NCBI RefSeq assembly: GCF_039522605.1
Contig: NZ_BAAADS010000006.1
Span: 124,001-188,000, forward strand
Reading direction: 5' to 3'
Length of the DNA: 64,000 nucleotides
Source of the DNA: Lentibacillus siamensis
GTDB lineage: Bacteria > Bacillota > Bacilli > Bacillales > Amphibacillaceae
In this document: positions 59,268 to 64,000 of the stretch, piece after piece
Layout of the letters: every line of letters starts with the position of its first letter
How positions within the stretch are numbered: position 1 is the stretch's first letter
Position numbers and translations under genes: made by a program
The notes under the pieces: model-generated
Database searches by the model: none
Told to the model about the DNA's origin: nothing
Seen by the model: the letters and a program-made list of their open reading frames with translations, nothing else

Positions 59268-59993
59268 ATGACATTGAATGCGGCAGAGAAAAATATATCG
59301 CCTTCTATACATATGATCCGAAAAGGAATCGCGGTCGGATTTCCCATTATGCTTGGTTATTTGCCGATAGCGATTACATATGGGGTTCTAGCCAAACAGG
59401 CAGGAATGTCATTGACTGAGTTGACACTGATGAGTGTACTTGTGTTTGCCGGAGCGAGTCAGTTCATGGGAGCAAATATGATTGCTGTCGGTGCTGGTGC
59501 AGTTGAAATTATTGTCGCAACTTTTGTCCTTAATTTCCGTCACTTTGTGATGAGTCTGTCGTTTATGAACCGTCTAAGGGATATTGGACTAAAATGGAAA
59601 CTTCCTTTATCATTGGGGTTAACAGATGAGACGTTTGCGGTATCTTCCCTGCACCCGAAAGAAGCCAGGATGGAAAAAGGCCCGCTATTTTACACAGCGC
59701 TTATTTTAACGGCTTATTTCTCCTGGATTTTCGGATCATTTCTGGGTGGGGTACTGGGAGAAGTCATTCCTAGGCAACTTAGTCAAAGTATGGGAATCGC
59801 ATTGTATGCCATGTTCATCGGACTTCTGGTACCATCTGTGAAAAAAGAGTTGCGAATCGGGTTGATTGCAGTGATTGCAATGTTGATCAATGCGATATGC
59901 AGTCAATTTATGAGCAGTGGATGGGCAATTGTATTCGGTACGGTATTGGGCGGTTTTAGTGGTGTTTTTCTGTTGAAGGAGGAACAATCATGA
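59268..59993 (+). CDS. azlC: AzlC family branched-chain amino acid exporter, large subunit
   Basis: 241 aa, six to seven helices with the AzlC/YgaZ motifs G-I-x-x-G-F-P-I-M-L-G-Y-L-P-I-A-I-T-Y-G, F-A-G-A-S-Q-F-M and N-F-R-H-F-V-M-S. Works with the small AzlD subunit to export branched-chain amino acids or analogues. SD TAGAGGTGACG. 4-bp ATGA overlap with azlD. Confidence 0.92.
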   Translation: MTLNAAEKNISPSIHMIRKGIAVGFPIMLGYLPIAITYGVLAKQAGMSLTELTLMSVLVFAGASQFMGANMIAVGAGAVEIIVATFVLNFRHFVMSLSFMNRLRDIGLKWKLPLSLGLTDETFAVSSLHPKEARMEKGPLFYTALILTAYFSWIFGSFLGGVLGEVIPRQLSQSMGIALYAMFIGLLVPSVKKELRIGLIAVIAMLINAICSQFMSSGWAIVFGTVLGGFSGVFLLKEEQS

Positions 59994-60283
59994 TATTTGT
60001 GATTATTGTCGGAATGGCGCTCGTAACAATGATACCGAGAGTAATTCCCGCATTTATTGTAGATAAACTGCAGTTTCATGATTGGGTAAACCGCTGGCTC
60101 AATGCTATTCCATTTGCAGCGTTGGGAGCATTGATTTTTCCTGGCATTCTAAGTGTCAAGCCGGATCAGCCGTCTATTGGTCTGCTTGGCGGGTTGGTAG
60201 CAGCTGTACTGGCATACCTGGGATTAAACGTGGTGTTAGCGGTTGTAGGAGCAATTATTACCGTTTTTCTTTTCAGTATGTAA
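59990..60283 (+). CDS. azlD: AzlD domain-containing protein
   Basis: 97 aa, three to four helices; M-A-L-V-T-M-I-P-R-V-I-P and N-A-I-P-F-A-A-L-G-A-L-I-F-P-G are the AzlD/YgaH hallmarks. Obligate partner of AzlC. Confidence 0.92.
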   Translation: MIFVIIVGMALVTMIPRVIPAFIVDKLQFHDWVNRWLNAIPFAALGALIFPGILSVKPDQPSIGLLGGLVAAVLAYLGLNVVLAVVGAIITVFLFSM

Positions 60284-60315
60284 ACAGAGAGATTGATTTT
60301 TCAGGGGGTACGAAA

Positions 60316-60846
60316 ATGTTTGCGATTCGAAAAGCTTGTTATGAAGATGCAACTGCGATTGCGGATATTCATGTTAACAGCTGGAAGAGCACGTACACGG
60401 ATTTGTTGGAAGAAAAAGATTTATCGAATATGACATATGAAAACCGCCGGGCACTATGGGAAACAGTGCTGCGGATGCAGAAAAGAGAACAGCTCACATT
60501 TGTCATACATAATGAAGAAAGAATTGTCGGTTTCATATCCGGCGGTCCGGAACGCACAAAAAAATTCAACTACGACGGTGAGATTTACACGATATATTTA
60601 TTGGATGAATTTCAAAAAAAAGGTCTTGGTTCCAGGCTGCTGAATGTTTTTAGCGAAGGAATGAAAAACCTGGGGTACCAATCTCTTTTGGTTTGGATTT
60701 TGAAACAGAATCCGTCCAGCCGGTTTTATGAGCGGTATAATGCCCGGCCTGTTGGGGAAGAGGTTACAACAATTGGTGAAGGAACATACCAGGAAACAGC
60801 GTACGGTTGGGAAAATATTGATCAGCTATTAAAAACGCTGCCTTGA
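60316..60846 (+). CDS. GNAT family N-acetyltransferase
   Basis: 176 aa from ATG 60316 (SD CAGGGGGTA). Acetyl-CoA motif Y-L-L-D-E-F-Q-K-K-G-L-G-S-R-L-L (about 95-110) and C-terminal N-P-S-S-R-F-Y-E-R-Y-N-A. The W-K-S-T-Y near residue 23 fits the group annotated as ribosomal-protein or small-molecule acetyltransferases. 32 nt after azlD, possibly co-transcribed. Confidence 0.88.
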   Translation: MFAIRKACYEDATAIADIHVNSWKSTYTDLLEEKDLSNMTYENRRALWETVLRMQKREQLTFVIHNEERIVGFISGGPERTKKFNYDGEIYTIYLLDEFQKKGLGSRLLNVFSEGMKNLGYQSLLVWILKQNPSSRFYERYNARPVGEEVTTIGEGTYQETAYGWENIDQLLKTLP

Positions 60847-60863
60847 GAAAGGCAGCGTTTTTA
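60834..60863 (+). terminator. Terminator of azlCD-GNAT
   Basis: AAACGCTGCCTT-gag-AAAGGCAGCGTTTTTA; the 5' arm lies in the last codons of the GNAT gene. Confidence 0.85.
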
Positions 60864-60889
60864 TATATAGGCTTTTTCAGTAAAACTTA

Positions 60890-60912
60890 CAGTATAAGTG
60901 CGACATCTGCTC
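60890..60912 (+). repeat. Fragment of dispersed repeat
   Basis: TATAAGTGCGACATCTGCTC, identical except one base to part of the element at 15548-15722 (minus strand). The region 60864-61008 otherwise holds nothing. Confidence 0.45.
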
Positions 60913-61008
60913 AAAAACGAAGTACGATATAATTTTGGTACGCCAGGTTTCCTCTAAAGTACGGCGGTTATAATAGAACAGTACCGATTTTTATCTGAAC
61001 GTAATTTT

Positions 61009-61875
61009 TTATTCATACGGTTCAATATGAATCTGCGCATACGTAATATTGTATTTTTTTCGTAATAACGATTCAATTTGTTCCGTTATTGCATGGCTTT
61101 CCCGGACATTCAGTTCGGGATTGACCAGAATGGTAACATCTATAAATTCCTGATTGCCATGAATCCTTCCCTTAACATCAACCACTTGTTTCACACCTTT
61201 TACTTTGGCAATGCTTCCGGTGATGCGGCTGATCTGCTTTTTATCAAATCCATCTGTCAAGGTATGGGTGGAATCGACAAAAATATCCCACGCCGTTTTG
61301 CAAATTACGATTCCGACGATGAGACCTGCAAGCGGGTCCAGCCAGAATAAACCGAACTGTGCGCCTATTATCCCAATAAATGCCCCAATACTTACCAACG
61401 CATCTGAACGGTTATCCTGGGCAGCTGCATACAGTGAACTGCTGCCAACTGATGCTGCTAATGATTTATTATAACGGTAGACAAAATACATGATAATTGC
61501 ACCGCCGAGTGCGGTCCAGGCTGTCATCAAATCTGGATCAGTCATTTCCTGCGTCATAATTTTGCTGAAAGTGTCAATAATGACCTGAAATCCTACCATG
61601 GTCATGATAAATGCTGCGAACAGGGAGGCAATTGTTTCAGCTCGGTAGTGTCCATAATGGTGGTCTTCATCAGGCGGCTTTCGGGATATTTTCAATCCAA
61701 TCAGAACAGCTATTGAAGCGACAACGTCCGTCAAATTGTTTAACCCATCAGCTCGTAATGCTGCAGAGCTGCCGATGAATGCCACCATTAACTTGGCCAT
61801 TGAAAGAATGATATATGCAAAAATACTGACCCATGCACCTTTCTCTCCGCGTTTTAAATTATCTGCATGATCCAT
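61009..61875 (-). CDS. Cation diffusion facilitator family exporter (MneP/MneS-like)
   Basis: 288 aa from ATG 61875, which has SD GGAGG at 9 nt; upstream in-frame starts lack one. Six helices with metal-site motifs R-A-D-G-L-N-N-L-T-D (41-50), D-H-H-Y-G-H-Y-R-A-E (71-80) and D-N-R-S-D-A (second half), then a cytosolic metal-sensing domain (from about 210). The D-G-x-N-N-x-x-D pattern is the Mn/Fe branch of CDF proteins; B. subtilis MneP and MneS of this size export Mn(II). Proton antiporter. Metal specificity is inference. Confidence 0.87.
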   Translation of the reverse strand: MDHADNLKRGEKGAWVSIFAYIILSMAKLMVAFIGSSAALRADGLNNLTDVVASIAVLIGLKISRKPPDEDHHYGHYRAETIASLFAAFIMTMVGFQVIIDTFSKIMTQEMTDPDLMTAWTALGGAIIMYFVYRYNKSLAASVGSSSLYAAAQDNRSDALVSIGAFIGIIGAQFGLFWLDPLAGLIVGIVICKTAWDIFVDSTHTLTDGFDKKQISRITGSIAKVKGVKQVVDVKGRIHGNQEFIDVTILVNPELNVRESHAITEQIESLLRKKYNITYAQIHIEPYE

Positions 61876-62126
61876 GTTCAGGAGCCTCCAATTTCTTTCC
61901 ATTTGCAAACTTTTTGGGTGTGATGATTTCAGCTTTAACAGTCTATCAGAGGGGTTGCTGGTAAGTCCAGAGAAACAGTTAAGCAAGTATGAAAGTATTT
62001 TGTACTCATTAAATTAGATTTCCCTAGTGCAATAAAATAAAAGCGATAACAATGAGAATAAATAATCACAGGTAGTGAATAGTAAATCCCAGCAGCTATT
62101 TTTTTGGCAGATAAGAAAGATAAAAC

Positions 62127-62191
62127 TTTCTTACTGCATAAGTGCAACTATGGCTGTCACCCAAAGGCTTGGTGACAACCAAGTTTTCTAA
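62127..62191 (+). repeat. Dispersed 65-nt leader repeat, copy R4
   Basis: Near-consensus: TTTCTTACTGCATAAGTGCA-ACTATGGC, TGTCACC / GGTGACA, ACCAAGTTTTCTAA. Followed by partial copy R4b. Sense orientation to the MFS gene. Confidence 0.8.
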
Positions 62192-62228
62192 GAAGTGAAG
62201 AAAGGTATACATGCTTCTTCCTGCAAAA

Positions 62229-62262
62229 ATAACCAGGCTTTGTGATAAGCCAAGTTTTCTAA
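62229..62262 (+). repeat. Partial leader repeat, copy R4b
   Basis: Only the 3' half: hairpin GGCTT-tgtgat-AAGCC followed by AAGTTTTCTAA, 18 nt before the MFS start codon. Confidence 0.6.
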
Positions 62263-62280
62263 TGAAGGATGGGTCTTTTA

Positions 62281-63501
62281 ATGATAAAGCAGAGTGAAAA
62301 GAAACAAGATTCACACGAGAAACGCTTGGCAATTATTTCACTGTCATCCATTCCATTAATTATGACATTGGGAAATTCCATGCTGATCCCTATCTTGCCT
62401 GTGATGGAAAAGGAACTGGATATATCTAAACTTGAGTCAAGTTATATTATTACGGTATATTCAATCGTGGCTATTTTCTTTATTCCACTGGCAGGTTTTT
62501 TGTCTGACCGCTTTGGGCGGAAAAAGGTAATTATCCCCTCACTTATTATTACCGGAGCAGGCGGGCTTGTGGCAGGCTGGGCATCGTACAGTTTGAGCGA
62601 TCCATTTATTTGGATTTTGGTTGGAAGGATATTACAGGGGATTGGAGCATCTGGGGCTTCACCGATTGTATTGCCATTGGTTGGTGACATTTTTCGTGAT
62701 GACAAAGAAGCCAGTGCTACGTTAGGTATAATTGAAACTTCCAATACGGTAGGTAAAGTGCTAAGTCCGATATTGGGTGCAGCTTTGGCTGCTGTCATAT
62801 GGTTTTTGCCATTCTTTTCGATTCCTGTTTTTTGTGTGATTTCGGTTCTGCTTGTAGGATTTTTAGTGAAGAATAAAAATAATAATGAAGAACATACCAA
62901 CTTCCGTGATTATTGCCAGTTGGCCAAAGATGCATTTAAGGAACACGGGAAATGGTTATGTGCGGTTTTTTTTATTGGTGCAATTCTGATGTTTATTTTA
63001 TTTGGTTTTCTTTTTTATTTATCCAGTATTCTGGAAGAGAAATATGATTACAAAGGGATTTGGAAAGGGTTGCTGCTTGCCGTTCCATTACTGGCTTTGT
63101 CCATTGCATCTTTTATTACCGGCCGGAAAATTAAGGATAATCTCGTTAAAATGAAATGGATTACCTTTATTGGCATTATTCTGTCCGGCTGTTCTGTTGC
63201 TGTTATCCCATTCATGGATCACCCGGTATATTTATTAAGCATTTTCTTGGTTTGCGGAACAGGAATCGGTATGGGACTGCCATGTCTGGACGCTCTTATT
63301 ACAGAAAGCATGGAAAAAAACGTACGGGGTGTGATTACCTCTATCTACAGTGCTATGCGTTTTATTGGAGTCGCATCCGGTCCTCCGGTTATCGCATTAA
63401 TGATGAAAGAAAATATTATCTGGATGGTCAGTTTGTTGACTATATTTGCGCTTGGGGCAGGTTTTCTCGCTTACCGTGGCATCAAACCTGAATCAAGTTA
63501 G
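62281..63501 (+). CDS. MFS transporter, DHA1-type drug efflux
   Basis: 406 aa from ATG 62281 (SD AAGGATGGG). Twelve helices; motif A G-F-L-S-D-R-F-G-R-K-K between helices 2 and 3 (about 76-86) and the antiporter motif C G-x-x-x-G-P in the fifth helix region (K-V-L-S-P-I-L-G, altered). Related to Bacillus Bmr/tetracycline-type 12-14-helix exporters. Substrate unknown. Two leader repeats precede it. Confidence 0.87.
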   Translation: MIKQSEKKQDSHEKRLAIISLSSIPLIMTLGNSMLIPILPVMEKELDISKLESSYIITVYSIVAIFFIPLAGFLSDRFGRKKVIIPSLIITGAGGLVAGWASYSLSDPFIWILVGRILQGIGASGASPIVLPLVGDIFRDDKEASATLGIIETSNTVGKVLSPILGAALAAVIWFLPFFSIPVFCVISVLLVGFLVKNKNNNEEHTNFRDYCQLAKDAFKEHGKWLCAVFFIGAILMFILFGFLFYLSSILEEKYDYKGIWKGLLLAVPLLALSIASFITGRKIKDNLVKMKWITFIGIILSGCSVAVIPFMDHPVYLLSIFLVCGTGIGMGLPCLDALITESMEKNVRGVITSIYSAMRFIGVASGPPVIALMMKENIIWMVSLLTIFALGAGFLAYRGIKPESS

Positions 63502-63579
63502 TTTAATAAGCAGTTTTTCTGCTTGCAATTTTTCTAAAGATTTAGGATAATAGAAAAAAGGAACAAGGGGGCATGTTCC

Positions 63580-63813
63580 ATGAAAAAACAAAAAGTTGTC
63601 TATCGTTTTTTGCCATATCAGGGGGGAGAACTCCACGCCAAAAAAGAAATTCCATTTGAACTGAAACTTTCCTCGCGATTATTATTGGATGAACTTTGTT
63701 TCAATTGGAATAAGGAAAGATTGGAAAAAGCAATCAATTCGTCCATTGATGCCGGGAACAAAGAAGCATTTATGGGTTTAAGTGAAAAATACAGACATTT
63801 TATTTGGGAATAG
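63580..63813 (+). CDS. IDEAL domain-containing protein
   Basis: 77 aa. The C-terminal half (L-L-L-D-E-L-C-F-N-W-N-K-E-R-L-E-K-A-I-N … D-A-G-N-K-E-A-F) is an IDEAL domain (PF08858), found in small Bacillaceae regulatory proteins such as ComK-region and YpiB-like proteins. Function unknown. SD AAGGGGGC. Confidence 0.8.
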   Translation: MKKQKVVYRFLPYQGGELHAKKEIPFELKLSSRLLLDELCFNWNKERLEKAINSSIDAGNKEAFMGLSEKYRHFIWE

Positions 63814-63819
63814 GTTATC

Positions 63820-63852
63820 AGCCTCACCTTGGACAGGTGGGGCTTTTTTAGC
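63820..63852 (+). terminator. Terminator of IDEAL gene
   Basis: AGCCTCACC-ttggaca-GGTGGGGCTTTTTT. Confidence 0.85.
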
Positions 63853-63867
63853 AGTTAAATATAAAAT

Positions 63868-63933
63868 TTTCTTACTGCATAAGTGCGACTAAGGCATTCA
63901 CTATAAAGCTTGGTGAATGCGAAGATTTTTTAA
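63868..63933 (+). repeat. Dispersed 65-nt leader repeat, copy R5
   Basis: TTTCTTACTGCATAAGTGCG-ACTAAG, arms GCATTCAC / GTGAATGC instead of GCTGTCACC / GGTGACA, tail GAAGATTTTTTAA. The changed arms stay fully complementary. The gene it precedes lies beyond the window; 63934-64000 shows an SD-like AAGGGGGG but no start codon. Confidence 0.8.
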
Positions 63934-64000
63934 CAGAAAATAAATCAGGTTCAGCAAAATATCTGTTATGCTTATTCGTAAGGGGGGATTCTTACACTGA

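Overview
The window reads as a chromosomal segment of a low-GC, endospore-forming Bacillaceae bacterium, most like the Virgibacillus/Oceanobacillus/Lentibacillus group. The evidence is a Bacillus-type gene set: odhAB, sigI-rsgI, a bmrCD-type exporter pair, the yrrT/mccAB operon, a Bacillus-type Fnr with a C-terminal Cys cluster, YhcN/YlaJ and YjcZ-type spore proteins, YhdB, IDEAL and amidase_6 proteins, together with several dispersed repeat families. No prophage, rRNA operon, CRISPR array or intact transposase gene was seen. Two runs of N (33672-33725 and 44200-44264) interrupt genes.

Layout. 1-2.9 kb: 3' part of an AI-2E family permease, a patatin-like lipase, a GNAT enzyme. 3-3.9 kb: a non-coding island with a structured RNA candidate, a 28-residue holin-like type I toxin and a small broken gene. 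3.9-9.5 kb: a two-component system plus ABC-2 exporter in the order of Bacillus subtilis lnrJKLMN, interrupted by a 41-bp tandem repeat. 9.5-15.2 kb: DinB protein, membrane hydrolase, S9 peptidase, dat, fnr with its own FNR box, tRNA-Gly(UCC). 15.2-15.75 kb: three foldback elements. 15.9-21.2 kb: ABC-class ATPase, queG, ogt-type gene, DUF5316, amidase_6, trmL. 21.3-25.9 kb: a 33-aa peptide, odhA, odhB. 25.9-27.2 kb: composite repeats, an ASCH-like gene and a MITE-like element. 27.2-33.7 kb: helD, a PbuG-type purine permease, a NupC-type nucleoside permease, a stand-alone murG. 33.9-39.8 kb: MMPL/MarR pair, then a divergent pair of membrane proteins around an FNR box, then a Zn-ribbon protein. 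39.9-44.9 kb: leader peptide plus attenuator and the heterodimeric exporter bmrCD, then a trypsin-like protease. 44.9-49.4 kb: PRC-barrel protein, sigI-rsgI, YhdB, spore lipoprotein. 49.8-53 kb: yrrT-luxS-mccA-mccB, converting S-adenosylhomocysteine products to cysteine. 53-57.3 kb: dipeptidase, C39-like lipoprotein, SDR, YjcZ peptide, methionine aminopeptidase. 57.4-64 kb: NhaC-family transporter under a T-box with a Tyr (UAC) specifier, azlCD, GNAT, CDF exporter, MFS exporter, IDEAL protein.

How parts fit. Three blocks respond to antibiotics or envelope stress (lnr-like system, bmrCD with ribosome-mediated attenuation, sigI-rsgI next to an HtrA-like protease). Fnr and two class-II-type FNR sites form a small anaerobic circuit visible inside the window. 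Purine/nucleoside salvage permeases lie side by side, and the methyl-cycle/cysteine operon uses luxS where B. subtilis has mtnN. The most unusual non-coding feature is a ~65-nt repeat (at least six copies plus one inside a larger composite repeat). Where the next gene lies in the window, the free-standing copies sit in sense orientation 18-111 nt before its start codon, and they can fold into structures with compensatory changes; they look like a mobile or amplified 5'-leader element. All family assignments are from reading the translated sequence, without database searches.
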